From assembly GCF_000775285.1 (NCBI RefSeq), contig NZ_JJML01000015.1, forward strand, positions 59,570 to 123,569: DNA of 64,000 bases. The letters run 5' to 3'. Origin of the DNA: Neosynechococcus sphagnicola sy1. GTDB taxonomy: Bacteria; Cyanobacteriota; Cyanobacteriia; Neosynechococcales; Neosynechococcaceae. This document shows positions 20,984 through 29,981 of this stretch, piece by piece (positions within the stretch are counted from its first letter, which is position 1; the number at the start of each line of letters is the position of its first letter). The notes under the pieces are model-generated. The model was not told where the DNA came from, searched no databases, and saw only the letters and a program-made list of their open reading frames with translations. A program made the position numbers and the translations under genes.

Positions 20984-22031
20984 GAGGCTATTTATAAAGT
21001 AAATTTTTAGGCGGTTAATCGTCGCAGCATAATCCGCGTCATTGCCGCATAAATGGCAGTCTCACTCATTTCCGGCAACCGCTCATAATCTTTACTCAGC
21101 CGCCGAAACCAATTGAGCCATCCAAATGTCCGCTCCAGCACCCAGCGCTTGGGCAACCGCTCAAAGTACTCGGTGAGCTTTTGCCTCCCCTCCACCCGAG
21201 CTTGCAGCATCAACCCCACGACGAGGGCAAACTTATCCCCCCCTATCCCCTGCATCTACCCATCATACTTCCACCTGCTCAAGCACTTCGGGATGCTCTG
21301 CCACTAACTCCATCAGGGCATACGCCCCTAAGACCCGTTCCCCCCATTCGCTTAGGCAACAACGACTTTCAACAGCAGTCCCAGATTATCCACAATCACC
21401 TGCCGCTTGCGCTCTTTCACCCCCTTACCGCCATCAAACCCCTACACCTCCCCCTTGTTTCTGCCGTTTTCTCCGACTGGCTATCGGCTGCAATCGCTGT
21501 GGGTTGCGGGCATTTGCCCATCTGCTCTCGCACTTGGTCACGCAGGGTGTGGTTGAACTGCTCCCACAACCCTCGGCGTTGCCATTTGCGGTAGTAGGAA
21601 TAAACGGTTGAACTCGGCGGATACTCCTTGGGTAGCATCTCCCATTGACAGCCGCTTTTCAATTGATAGTAGATGCCGTTACAAACGCCTCTCATGTCGG
21701 TTGTGCGGGGACGTCCACCCGATTTCCCAGGCGCAATCAGAGGGGCTAAAATTGCCCATTCTTTGTCACTTAGAGGATGTTTTAAAAGGGTCGTCTTGAG
21801 CCTCAAATACGACTCAGTGGTGCAATCTAAAATCCATAAACCCTGATTCTGTCGTAGCGGTCTCTAGGTGGTCTGAGTGGTTGGATACACCCAGGAAGAC
21901 TTTTAAAACATCCTCTTAGGTCACTGAAGTAGATGGGTTCGCTCATATCGCTGCTCTCAACTGGGTGTTAGCAGTTTATTCCCCTTCTCCGCTCTCCCCT
22001 CTCGCTTTAGATTTACTTTATAAACACGCTC
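20984..22031. mobile_element. Decayed IS5-like insertion sequence
   Basis: Imperfect terminal inverted repeats of ~21 bp (20984-21004 and the complement of 22011-22031; 17-18 matches, core TTTATAAAGTAAAT) enclose a broken IS5-family transposase. A second end is possible: the 17 bp at 21900-21916, complementary to 21772-21788, also resembles the left end (20983-20999, ~13 of 17). The element may then end at 21916, with another piece beyond it. I see no clear target duplication. The right edge abuts an IS4-family fragment. Confidence 0.7.
21007..21806 (-). pseudogene. IS5-family transposase, broken
   Basis: The N-terminal part, 21806-21417 (LSDKEWAILAPLI, GGRPRTTDMRGVCNGIYY, YSYYRKWQRRGLW, and the first catalytic Asp in AADSQSEKT), and the C-terminal part, 21255-21007 ([21 protein letters not shown] with the catalytic Glu), lie in different frames. 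The middle (AYALMELVAEHPEVLEQVEV) is readable near 21260-21340 but interrupted by a stop. Unlike the single homopolymer slips elsewhere, this gene has several lesions and is probably truly dead. Confidence 0.85.
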
Positions 22032-22032
22032 G

Positions 22033-22287
22033 CAAATCGAGATTCTTTGGAAGTTTTTGAAGATGCATCTAAAACTTGACCGATTAATTACCAAAAATAT
22101 CAACGGCGTGACGATGCAAATCTACATGGTGTTGATTGCTTATCCGATTTTACAGTTGATGGAAATTCCGGCATTTTATGGGCAACGATTATTGGACAAG
22201 TTTCGCTATTTAAAATTAGAATTGAGCCGACGCTGTTCGATCATTCACTGGAGCTACGATCTACTGCCGGACACACTTGTTAAATGA
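22033..22287 (+). pseudogene. IS4-family transposase, C-terminal fragment
   Basis: An open frame beginning exactly at the IS5-like right edge encodes QIEILWKFLKMHLKLDRL, then QIYMVLIAYPILQLMEIP and a long C-terminus (ELSRRCSIIHWSYD). This matches the end of IS4-type transposases; E-x6-K of the Y-R-E-K signature is visible. The upstream two thirds are missing on both sides of the IS5-like element, so the gene was cut by insertion plus deletion. Confidence 0.8.
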
Positions 22288-22475
22288 AATGTGAAGTTTT
22301 ATCTCTGGATTCAGCACTTCTGGTTTTAAACCAGCCTATTTTTACTAACATTTTATAACGTATTTAATCAATTCATGCATTAAATGAAACAATCGCCGAT
22401 CACACTGATCATAAAGTCAGAGTTGTTCATTCAGCGCACAGATAAACAGTTCTCAAATTCAGTAAGGAGTACATC

Positions 22476-22658
22476 ATGAGCTTAGAAGAGAGACTCAAGG
22501 CAACTGCCATTAATATTGAAGGTAAAATTCAAGAAGCAGTAGGCGATCTAACTGGAGATCCCAAAGCTCAAACAGAAGGTCAAGCGAAACAAGCAGAGGC
22601 ACAAGTTCGCCACACTGTCGAAGATGTAAAAGATGAAGTCAAAAAAATTCTTGACTAG
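22476..22658 (+). CDS. CsbD-like stress protein
   Basis: A 60-residue hydrophilic CsbD-family protein (EGKIQEAVGDLTGDPKAQTEG, then QAEAQVRHTVEDVKDEVKK). Members are small, abundant, poorly structured proteins induced by general stress, and their biochemical role is unknown. A perfect AAGGAG lies eight bases before the ATG. It sits in the decayed mobile-element region between the IS4 fragment and a MITE-like repeat, but appears intact. Confidence 0.9.
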   Translation: MSLEERLKATAINIEGKIQEAVGDLTGDPKAQTEGQAKQAEAQVRHTVEDVKDEVKKILD

Positions 22659-22670
22659 TATCATGACTGG

Positions 22671-22763
22671 TATAGCAGTCCTAAGTCACTTGTAAATTTT
22701 GATTCCTTCTGAGTAAGGATTTTAGACAAATTTAAGTTACGACTCATTTAGGATTGCTATATA
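22671..22763. repeat. MITE-like element with ~30-bp terminal inverted repeats
   Basis: The left end (22671-22700, starting TATAGCAGTCCTAAG) and the right end (22730-22763, ending TTTAGGATTGCTATA) are imperfect inverted complements. The element is 93 bp, has no coding potential and is AT-rich. It is flanked by TA-rich bases that could be a target duplication. I recall TATAGCAATCCTAAATGAGT-like ends as common dispersed repeats in cyanobacteria. Confidence 0.65.
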
Positions 22764-23207
22764 TTACTGAATAATTATTAATAGATTAAGGAGTTGTGAA
22801 ATTAGGTTGATGCCTCAGGGATTTTACCCCATTCAAGTTTCTTGTCAACCATTATTTCGTTTGTCTTTAATTCATTCGTAAAAACTGGCCGCACCAGACT
22901 TAGGTAATCATTATTATCCTAAAATTAAAGCTAATTCTGGGTGGGAATTTAGATAGAGCTAGAAATTCCGTAGAAGCTTATCGAACAGGGAATACGGATG
23001 GTAGGGATGATGCTACTACTTCGCTCGGCTCTCAACCGTTGCAGTTTTTTGGTGGCTATAAAAACTCAGATATCAATCAGTTAGTTTGTCGTAATTCCTA
23101 ATCTTGGAGATTACTTATTTGTATTGATTTTAAATAACTTACATCGAATTTAGCTAGTTTCAAGCCTCAGCTAAGTAACCGCTATCCATCATTATTAGAA
23201 GTTTACG
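22764..23207. other. AT-rich intergenic DNA with a possible coding remnant
   Basis: No intact gene. One open stretch on the plus strand, about 22905-23101, reads like real protein (LGGNLDRARNSVEAYRTG, then LGSQPLQFFGGYKNSDI, ending NSDINQLVCRNS) without a start or ribosome site. It is probably the tail of a lost gene; I do not recognise the family. Nothing else is evident. Confidence 0.3.
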
Positions 23208-24794
23208 ATGAAAGCACTGTTGCTCTACCCTCGGTTTCCTCAATCTTTTTGGTCTTACGATCGTGCAATGAAAATGGCCGGACTCAAGGCTGTTATTCCA
23301 CCCTTAGGAATTCTGACCGTGGCAGCACTACTGCCCAAAGACTGGGAAATTCGATTTTATGACCGTAATGTCAGCCTAGAAACTGAGTCAGATTGGGAGT
23401 GGTGTGAGATCGTGATTCTCTCTGCGATGCTGGTGCAGAAGCCCGACTTCCAGGCATTGATTCAAAATGCTGTGAGGTTAGGGAAAAAGGTGGCAGTCGG
23501 AGGACCATATCCAACATCCGTACCCCAGGACGCTTTGGCTGCCGGAGCAGACCACCTAATTTTAGATGAAGGGGAAATGACGGTACCGCAGTTTTTAGAA
23601 GCATTGGCGCAGGGAGAATCCGGTGGTATCTACCGCTCCATAGATAAGCCAGATGTTACTACCAGCCCCATGCCTCGTTTCGATCTGCTACAAATAAATG
23701 CCTACTTCATGATGGCAATTCAGTTTTCTCGGGGCTGTCCCTTCAACTGTGAGTTCTGTGACATTATCACCCTCTACGGTCGTAAACCCCGCACTAAAGA
23801 GCCGAGGCAAGCCCTAGCAGAGTTGCAAGCCCTCTACGATTTAGGTTGGCGAGGTTCGCTGTTTATAGTCGATGATAATTTCATTGGCAATCAGCGGAAT
23901 GTAAAACGTTTCTTACGAGAACTAATTCCCTGGGTCAAACAGCACAACTATCCCTTCACCTTTATGACTGAGGCATCTGTAAATTTAGCCGAGGATGATG
24001 AACTACTAGAACTGATGGCAGAAGCTCGATTTTATGCAGTTTTTTTAGGGATTGAAACCCCCGATCAGGACAGTTTACATCTTACAAAAAAGATACAGAA
24101 CACCCGTAACTCACTAATTGATGCCTGTCGCAAGATCAATCAAGCAGGTCTATTAATCTATGCAGGTTTCATTTTGGGCTTCGATGGTGAGCGAGTGGGT
24201 GCAGGGGAAAGGATTCAAGTCTTTGTGGAACAAACCGGTATTCCCCAACCGATGCTGGGAATCCTGCAAGCATTGCCCAATACAGCTCTATGGAATCGAC
24301 TCCAGAAAGAACAGCGCTTAATCGAAGGGATTGGAATAACTGAGACAGGAGATCAGAATACCCTGATGAATTTTTGTCCAACTCGCCCCATCGCTGAAAT
24401 TGCTAAAGAGTACGTGGAAGGCTTCTGGATGTTATATGAACCTTCAGACTATCTCAGACGCTGTTTTCAGCAATGCCTCAGTATCAGCGTACAAAATAGT
24501 TGGCAACAAACGATGAAACTACCGTTGGATAAAGGATTACGGGTTTTCATCCAGTTGATTTGGCATCAAGGCCTCCGCCATCGTGAAATTCGAGGACAGT
24601 TTTGGCGACAACTCTGGATTATTTTACAAAGAAAGCCCCAGGTTCTAAATATGTATTTGGGACTATGCTTGACGGGTGAACATTTCTGGGAGTATCGCAT
24701 TTTAGCCAGAGAACGCATCACTCAACAGCTAGGCTACGACCCTCTAACTGCCATATTGCTACCCGAGCAAGCCCCAGTATTGGCAAGATCTTAA
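23208..24794 (+). CDS. B12-binding-domain radical SAM protein
   Basis: The N-terminal ~145 residues form a cobalamin-binding-like Rossmann domain (MKALLLYPRFPQSFW, then PPLGILTVAALLP, GGPYPTSVPQ). A radical SAM barrel follows with the 4Fe-4S motif C-x3-C-x2-C in SRGCPFNCEFCDI near residue 180, and then a C-terminal DUF4070-like region. Such proteins (HpnR/HpnP relatives and others) do methylations or rearrangements on lipids and other metabolites. The substrate is not predictable here. The length of 528 aa is typical. Base composition is slightly lower in GC than the core genome. Confidence 0.88.
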   Translation: MKALLLYPRFPQSFWSYDRAMKMAGLKAVIPPLGILTVAALLPKDWEIRFYDRNVSLETESDWEWCEIVILSAMLVQKPDFQALIQNAVRLGKKVAVGGPYPTSVPQDALAAGADHLILDEGEMTVPQFLEALAQGESGGIYRSIDKPDVTTSPMPRFDLLQINAYFMMAIQFSRGCPFNCEFCDIITLYGRKPRTKEPRQALAELQALYDLGWRGSLFIVDDNFIGNQRNVKRFLRELIPWVKQHNYPFTFMTEASVNLAEDDELLELMAEARFYAVFLGIETPDQDSLHLTKKIQNTRNSLIDACRKINQAGLLIYAGFILGFDGERVGAGERIQVFVEQTGIPQPMLGILQALPNTALWNRLQKEQRLIEGIGITETGDQNTLMNFCPTRPIAEIAKEYVEGFWMLYEPSDYLRRCFQQCLSISVQNSWQQTMKLPLDKGLRVFIQLIWHQGLRHREIRGQFWRQLWIILQRKPQVLNMYLGLCLTGEHFWEYRILARERITQQLGYDPLTAILLPEQAPVLARS

Positions 24795-24847
24795 TAGACA
24801 ACAACTGTTTGTAAACGCCCATTTAAAGCGATCACTGGGGATTCAAT

Positions 24848-25252
24848 CTAAAGCGGTAAACGTAACCATCGGCGCAAAAAGTTGAGAAGGCGATCGCCCC
24901 AGGTCGGGGCATACAACGTCCGACTGCTCTGATGTTGCCATCTCTCAACTAACTGCCGTCCTAAGGGAGTGAGGCGAAAGCTATCGGTGAGTCCTTGACC
25001 GTCAACTTCCCGTCGTAAGACTCCTACCTGGATTAACCATAGCAGGTGATGTTCAACCGCAAATTCCGGCAGCACTTTAAGGGTGTAATGATGCTCGACC
25101 CCAGCCTCTCCTGCGATCGCCGAGAGTGCCACACTGGAGAACTGCATTTCTACAAATAGGTCTAAATCAAATGGCGCACACCGCAGGGCGCGATTAGCAC
25201 GGGCAATGGTACGGGCAGGATATTCCATGGAGTGGCGAGTTAACAGCAGCAC
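24848..25252 (-). CDS. Small conserved cyanobacterial protein (Npun_F0494-like)
   Basis: At 134 aa it has a winged-helix-like C-terminal half (ALLWLIQ-like LLWLIQVGVLRREVDGQGL, then FRLTPLGRQLVERW). I recall this pattern from a cyanobacterial family named after Npun_F0494, with no known function. Two Met codons precede the conserved YPARTIARANRALRCAPF, so the start could be MEYPAR at ~25228. It converges with the radical SAM gene. Confidence 0.65.
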   Translation of the reverse strand: MLLLTRHSMEYPARTIARANRALRCAPFDLDLFVEMQFSSVALSAIAGEAGVEHHYTLKVLPEFAVEHHLLWLIQVGVLRREVDGQGLTDSFRLTPLGRQLVERWQHQSSRTLYAPTWGDRLLNFLRRWLRLPL

Positions 25253-25414
25253 AGTGATCGGTGATCGAAGAACTTTTGTGCCTTAAGATACGTTTTTTCT
25301 CAAGGGGCATTGATACAAGTGTAGTGATATTGATCCAGGAACATCATCGTCTAGATGCATCCTGTCATCTATTGAGTTCCCTATCGCGTCAGATTGAACA
25401 ATTAGCTATCAGCT

Positions 25415-25590
25415 TCTAGGGTTCCGACTTGAAATGAAGGCTTCATTGCTGGGAATGAAGTGCTTCGTGCAAGTGTCTGGTCCGAGAGAAGCAGCTTGCT
25501 GAGTCCTCAGTAAGCTACACGGCGGGAAAAAAGCCCGGGAGGAACGCGGTCGCAAGGCTGTTCTGAGTTCGTCCGGGCTTTTGTTTTGGC
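25415..25590 (+). promoter_or_regulatory. Guanidine-I riboswitch (ykkC type) with overlapping terminator
   Basis: The conserved blocks occur in order: TCTAGGGTTCCG (25415-25426), CTGGTCCGAGAG (25477-25488) and ACACGGCGGGAAAAAAGCCC-GGGAGG (25518-25542). These are the hallmark bases of the guanidine-I aptamer. The AAAAGCCCGGGA arm of the last block can instead pair with TCCGGGCTTTT at 25572-25582, which is followed by GTTTT, to form a terminator. Binding of guanidinium should hold the aptamer and prevent termination, an ON switch. It lies 49 nt before the guanidine hydrolase gene, which fits the ligand. Confidence 0.93.
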
Positions 25591-25638
25591 TCCTGACTCA
25601 TTAAAGCCGATATCTAACCTGCCATTGAGGTTCTTACC

Positions 25639-26824
25639 ATGACAGAATCATCCGCTGACACGCCGAACTTCCAGCCCCCGATCACCGAAGCCGCCGAGGC
25701 TCTGCAACGAGAAGCCAGATTGCCCCTCACCGGGTGGCAGCAGGAGGTGAGTCGGGGCTTAGAATTTGGCCTCGAAGCCGCTGAGAGCATTCGCGATCGC
25801 TCCATTCCCACCGTTTTCGCCGGGGGGAGTTGCCCCACTACGCAGGCATTAACACCTTCTTGAAGGCTCCCTATTTAGAAGATGTTCGGAAGGTGGGAGA
25901 GTACGATGTCGCCATTGTCGGGGTTCCCCATGACTCCGGCACCACCTACCGTCCGGGAACCCGTTTTGGCCCCCAAGGGATTCGCCGAATTTCAGCCCTT
26001 TACACCCCCTACAACTTTGAGTTAGGGGTCGATCTGCGGGAGCAAATTACCCTCTGTGATGTCGGCGATATTTTCACCATTCCTGCTAACAACGAAAAGT
26101 CCTTTGATCAGATTTCCAAAGGCGTGGCCCATGTGTTTAGTTCCGGTGCCTTCCCGATTATTTTCGGGGGGTGACCACTCCATTGGCTATCCAACGGTGC
26201 GGGGCGTTTGTCGTCACCTCGGGGATAAAAAAGTAGGCATTATCCACTTCGATCGCCATGTCGATACCCAGGAGACTGATCTGGATGAGCGGATGCACAC
26301 CTGTCCCTGGTTCCATGCCACCAATATCCGCAATGCCCCCGCTAAAAATCTGGTGCAGTTAGGGATTGGCGGCTGGCAAGTTCCCCGACAAGGGGTCAAG
26401 GTCTGCCGCGAGCGTGCCACCAACATCCTCACCGTTACCGACATCACAGAAATGGGGATCAATGCTGCCGTAGAGTTTGCCCTAGAACACGCGATGGATG
26501 GCACGGACTGTGTGTACATCAGTTTTGACATCGACTGCATTGATGCTGGGTTTGTCCCTGGCACGGGTTGGCCGGAACCAGGGGGACTGCTGCCCCGGGA
26601 AGCCCTTGCCATGCTGGGTAAAATTATTCAACGGGCACCGGTCTGTGGGCTGGAAATTGTGGAAGTTTCCCCCCCGTTACGACATCAGTGATATTACCTC
26701 TTTGATGGCAACCCGCGTCATTTGCGATGCCATGGCCCATTTAGTGATCTCCGGCCAACTACCCCGCCGACAAAAACCAGACTATATCCATCCTGAGGCC
26801 CAGCCCGAACTGCTGGATTCCTGA
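25639..26824 (+). CDS. gdmH: Ni-dependent guanidine hydrolase, arginase/ureohydrolase fold (three frameshifts)
   Basis: It hydrolyses guanidine to urea and ammonia, as shown for the Synechocystis homologue formerly called agmatinase. Metal-site motifs: GGDHS, HFDRHVDT and SFDIDCIDAG. Agmatinases usually have GTGTPEPGG; this protein has GTGWPEPGG, which I associate with guanidine hydrolases. Lesions: one G missing at G6 25822-25827, one extra at G6 26166-26171, one extra at C7 26669-26675; correction gives ~394 aa. TTGAGG lies eight bases before the ATG. The riboswitch upstream and the nickel chaperones and importer downstream support the assignment over agmatinase. Confidence 0.92.
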
Positions 26825-27189
26825 TGCACGAGACCGACATGACCCAGGCGCTGATACTCACGGTTGAGGACTGGTGGCGATCGCAGCCACAGCAACCCCA
26901 GATTCAGGCGATTCATTTGACCGTCGGCCAGTTCACCTGCGTTGAACCCATGGGACTTCAGTTTGCCTTCGAGGTGCAAAGCCGTCAGACCGTTTTAGCG
27001 GGGGCTCAACTGGTGATTCACGAAACCCCACTGATCGCCTTCTGCCATGGGTGCGACCACGAGTATCGTCCTGAGATGGGGTTGCAGTACGCTTGTCCCC
27101 AATGTCAGGCTCCCATGGAAGAGATTCGTTCCGGACGAGAACTGAAAATCAATCACATTGAATATACCCAGTCCGGCGATCGCGATTGA
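26824..27189 (+). CDS. hypA: HypA-like nickel chaperone (guanidine hydrolase maturation)
   Basis: At 121 aa it starts MHE, with the His2 nickel ligand, and carries the zinc site CHGC...CPQC. It shares one base with the hydrolase stop (TGATG), which implies translational coupling. No hydrogenase genes are in the window, so this copy most likely loads nickel into the guanidine hydrolase, as its Synechocystis counterpart does (called GhaA there, as I recall). Confidence 0.92.
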   Translation: MHETDMTQALILTVEDWWRSQPQQPQIQAIHLTVGQFTCVEPMGLQFAFEVQSRQTVLAGAQLVIHETPLIAFCHGCDHEYRPEMGLQYACPQCQAPMEEIRSGRELKINHIEYTQSGDRD

Positions 27190-27289
27190 AGCGGGGAACT
27201 GTCCCTCCGACGAGATGCCCCAGCTTTGCCGTCGTGATTGCTACCGTTTTTCATCCTGCCCCCTACCCCCTTGGCTCCTCCTCCCCACC

Positions 27290-28003
27290 ATGCACCAAAC
27301 CTTTGATGCTGCGCTTGAAATCAACCTACTCCATGCCAATCAGCAAGGAGCCGATCAGAATCGGGCTCATTTTGACCAGTGGGGGATTACCTGCCTCAAC
27401 TTGATGAGCAGCCCTGGTGCGGGGAAGACCGTACTCCTAGAACGTACCCTCGCGGCGTTACATCCAGAACTTCAGATAGCGGTGATTGAAGGGGACATGA
27501 CGACGGAATTAGATGCCGATCGCCTGCGTCAGTATGGGGTACCTGTGATTGCCATCAACACGGGGCGATCGTGTCATCTCGACTCCCGAATGGTGGCGGG
27601 AGGACTGCATCAACTCACCCACAAGGTTGACCCAACCTCTTTAGATCTGGTGCTGGTTGAGAATGTGGGTAACCTGGTTTGCCCTGCTGAGTTTGAAGTT
27701 GGGGAACATGCCAAAGTTGCACTGTTGAGTGTCACCGAAGGCGACGATAAACCCCTGAAGTACCCGATTATGTTTCGGGAAGCAGATTGTTTGTTGGTGA
27801 CGAAACTCGACCTCGCTCCCTATGTGGATGTCGATTTAGAGCGCATCGCCGCCAACGTGCGTCAGATTAACCCCGAGATTGTCCTGATTCCAGTGTCAGC
27901 AAAAACAGGGGTCGGGTTGGATATCTGGTTCGATTGGGTACGGACACAGGTCACCCGTCCCGATAAGTTGTCAGTAGTCACCCAGGAGTTCTCCGGTCGA
28001 TGA
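27290..28003 (+). CDS. hypB: HypB-like GTPase for nickel insertion
   Basis: P-loop [10 protein letters not shown], switch-region [12 protein letters not shown], the metal-site pair in [11 protein letters not shown], and guanine-binding TKLDLAP. I start at the ATG at 27290 ([18 protein letters not shown]), the family start; the frame is open upstream to 27158 but that part looks non-coding. The His-rich nickel-storage N-terminus of some HypB proteins is absent. It works with the HypA-like protein to deliver nickel, presumably to the guanidine hydrolase (counterpart of GhaB). Confidence 0.92.
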   Translation: MHQTFDAALEINLLHANQQGADQNRAHFDQWGITCLNLMSSPGAGKTVLLERTLAALHPELQIAVIEGDMTTELDADRLRQYGVPVIAINTGRSCHLDSRMVAGGLHQLTHKVDPTSLDLVLVENVGNLVCPAEFEVGEHAKVALLSVTEGDDKPLKYPIMFREADCLLVTKLDLAPYVDVDLERIAANVRQINPEIVLIPVSAKTGVGLDIWFDWVRTQVTRPDKLSVVTQEFSGR

Positions 28004-28052
28004 CCATTGCTTGTAACCTTGGCTTGTCCGTTCTCAGTTGTGAGGAGATTCT

Positions 28053-29087
28053 ATGAAAATTCGCCGACTCTTAGCTTGGTTCGGTATTTTTCTCGTCAGT
28101 TTAATTGTTACGGTGAGTTGTGCTTCCCCCCCAACCACCCCGACCACCCCCACCCCCACCCCGACCACCTCAACTTCGGTGCGGATTGGTTTCAGTGCTT
28201 GGCCGGGTTGGTTCCCTTGGCAGGTGGCTGAAGAAGCTAAAATTTTTGCGGCCAATCAGGTAGCCGTGGATCTGAAGTGGTTTGATGGGTATCTGGACTC
28301 AATCAATGCCCTCACCGTTGGGCAATTGGATGGTAACAGTCAAACCTTAAACGACACCCTTAGCTCCGTTGCCGCTGGCTCTGATCAAGTGATTGTGCTC
28401 GTCAACGATAACTCCACGGGCAACGACCAAATTATTGTCCGGCAGGGCATTAATGCGATCGCTGATCTCAAGGGCAAGAAAGTGGCGGCGGAGGAAGGCA
28501 CCGTCGATCATTTCCTGTTGCTGCTGGGACTGCAAAAGGCTGGACTCGCCCAGAAAGATATTGAATTTAAACCCCTGGAAACTGGGGCGGCAGCCGCCGC
28601 TTTTGCGGCGGGTCAAGTGGATGCCGTGGGCGTATTTGCCCCCTTTACCACCAAGGCGCTGGAACGTTCTGGCAGTAAGGTACTGTTCAGCTCCAAGGAT
28701 TTTCCAGGGGCGATTTCTGATCACCTAGCAGTGAGCCGTAAGTTTCTACAAGCCCATCCCCAGGAAGTGCAGGCAATGGTGAACAGTTGGTTCGCCACCC
28801 TGGATTTCATTCAAAAAAACCAGCCTCAAGCCTTAGAAATCATGGCGAAGCGGGCGGGTGTGACGGTGGCTGAATATAAAGACTACGATGCCGGTACTCA
28901 CATTTTCTCCGTGGCCGAAAACTTGAAAGCCTTTGAGCCAGGGCAAGATATGACGGCCTTACCCTTTGCTGCCAAACAAATTAGTCAGTTTCTCGTCAGT
29001 AGCGGTCTCATTAAGCAAGCCCCAGACTTGAGTAACTTGTTTGATCCGCAATTTGTCAAAGCCTACGCCGCCGCCCATCCCAGTTAA
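28053..29087 (+). CDS. ABC transporter substrate-binding lipoprotein (guanidine uptake)
   Basis: The signal ends in a lipobox (TVSCAS), followed by a Pro/Thr linker and an NMT1/SsuA/TauA-type binding domain (VRIGFSAWPGWFPWQVAEE). Its place in the riboswitch-led operon predicts guanidinium or a guanidine precursor as ligand; the family as a whole binds nitrate, sulfonates, taurine or thiamine precursors. The GGAG Shine-Dalgarno (28041-28046 region) precedes the ATG. The permease follows after 5 nt. Confidence 0.9.
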   Translation: MKIRRLLAWFGIFLVSLIVTVSCASPPTTPTTPTPTPTTSTSVRIGFSAWPGWFPWQVAEEAKIFAANQVAVDLKWFDGYLDSINALTVGQLDGNSQTLNDTLSSVAAGSDQVIVLVNDNSTGNDQIIVRQGINAIADLKGKKVAAEEGTVDHFLLLLGLQKAGLAQKDIEFKPLETGAAAAAFAAGQVDAVGVFAPFTTKALERSGSKVLFSSKDFPGAISDHLAVSRKFLQAHPQEVQAMVNSWFATLDFIQKNQPQALEIMAKRAGVTVAEYKDYDAGTHIFSVAENLKAFEPGQDMTALPFAAKQISQFLVSSGLIKQAPDLSNLFDPQFVKAYAAAHPS

Positions 29088-29092
29088 TTGCC

Positions 29093-29977
29093 ATGGAACC
29101 CAGCCACCCGCCAGATGTTGCCGAAGAAATGATGGACAGTCCCCTCTCCAACTTCCAGGTGTCAGCTCCAGATCCACGAAAAATGCTCTCGCCAACCATC
29201 TTTTGGCGGATTGCTGACCCAATTCCTCGCGCCTTAGCTTGGATCTTGATGACCCTGTCCATCGTGCTTCCCTTCAGTCTGTGGTGGCTGATTGCCTCCT
29301 CCGGAGTAGTGGCACCGCTGTTTCTGCCTTCCCCAGGCCAGGTGGGAGGGGCGTTGCAGCGTCTTTGGAGCAACGGTAGTTTACTCAAGGACAGTACCGC
29401 GAGTTTGATGCGGGTGTTGTGTGGGTTTTCCTTAGCAGCGCTGATTTCCATTCCCCTCGGCATTCTCATGGGAACCTTTACCAGTGTGAGATCGCTGGCA
29501 GAGCCGTTGATCGGCATTGTCCGCTATATGCCTGCGCCAGCCTTCATTCCTCTACTGATCCTCTACTTTGGCCTCGGGGAAACACCCAAAATTCTCCTGA
29601 TCAGCATTGGCACTCTGTTTTTCAATACCTTGATGGTGATGGATGCGGTGAAATTTGTCCCCAAAGAATTAATTGAAACCACCTATACCCTCGGGGGACG
29701 GCGACGGCAGGTGTTACTCCAGGTCATCACCCCCTACGTCTTACCGAACATTATTGATGCCTGTCGGGTAAACATGGCCGCCTCCTGGAATTTGGTGATT
29801 GTTTCGGAACTGGTGGCTGCCACAGAAGGCTTGGGACGGCGTATCAGTGTCGCCCAGCGTTTCTTAAGAACCGATGAAATTTTTGCTGGTTTAATTACCA
29901 TCGGCTTGATTGGCTTGATGCTGGATTTACTCTTTCGGCTGCTCTCCCGCGTTGCCTGTCGCTGGGCTGTGGAGTAA
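29093..29977 (+). CDS. ABC transporter permease, SsuC/TauC type
   Basis: An inner-membrane subunit with about six hydrophobic segments and the cytoplasmic EAA-type loop (ETTYTLGGRRRQVLLQV). It is 294 aa with a hydrophilic ~45-residue N-terminal extension. It is spaced 5 nt from the binding-protein gene and 4 nt from the ATPase gene, so the three form one importer. Confidence 0.93.
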   Translation: MEPSHPPDVAEEMMDSPLSNFQVSAPDPRKMLSPTIFWRIADPIPRALAWILMTLSIVLPFSLWWLIASSGVVAPLFLPSPGQVGGALQRLWSNGSLLKDSTASLMRVLCGFSLAALISIPLGILMGTFTSVRSLAEPLIGIVRYMPAPAFIPLLILYFGLGETPKILLISIGTLFFNTLMVMDAVKFVPKELIETTYTLGGRRRQVLLQVITPYVLPNIIDACRVNMAASWNLVIVSELVAATEGLGRRISVAQRFLRTDEIFAGLITIGLIGLMLDLLFRLLSRVACRWAVE

Positions 29978-29981
29978 GGAC

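Noticed and set aside
25639-26824. Agmatinase (speB) as the identity of the ureohydrolase
   Set aside because: The guanidine-I riboswitch, nickel chaperones, importer and the Trp in GTGWPEPGG point to guanidine hydrolase instead.
26824-28003. hypA/hypB as part of a hydrogenase cluster
   Set aside because: No hydrogenase structural or other hyp genes are present, and the pair is coupled to the guanidine hydrolase gene.
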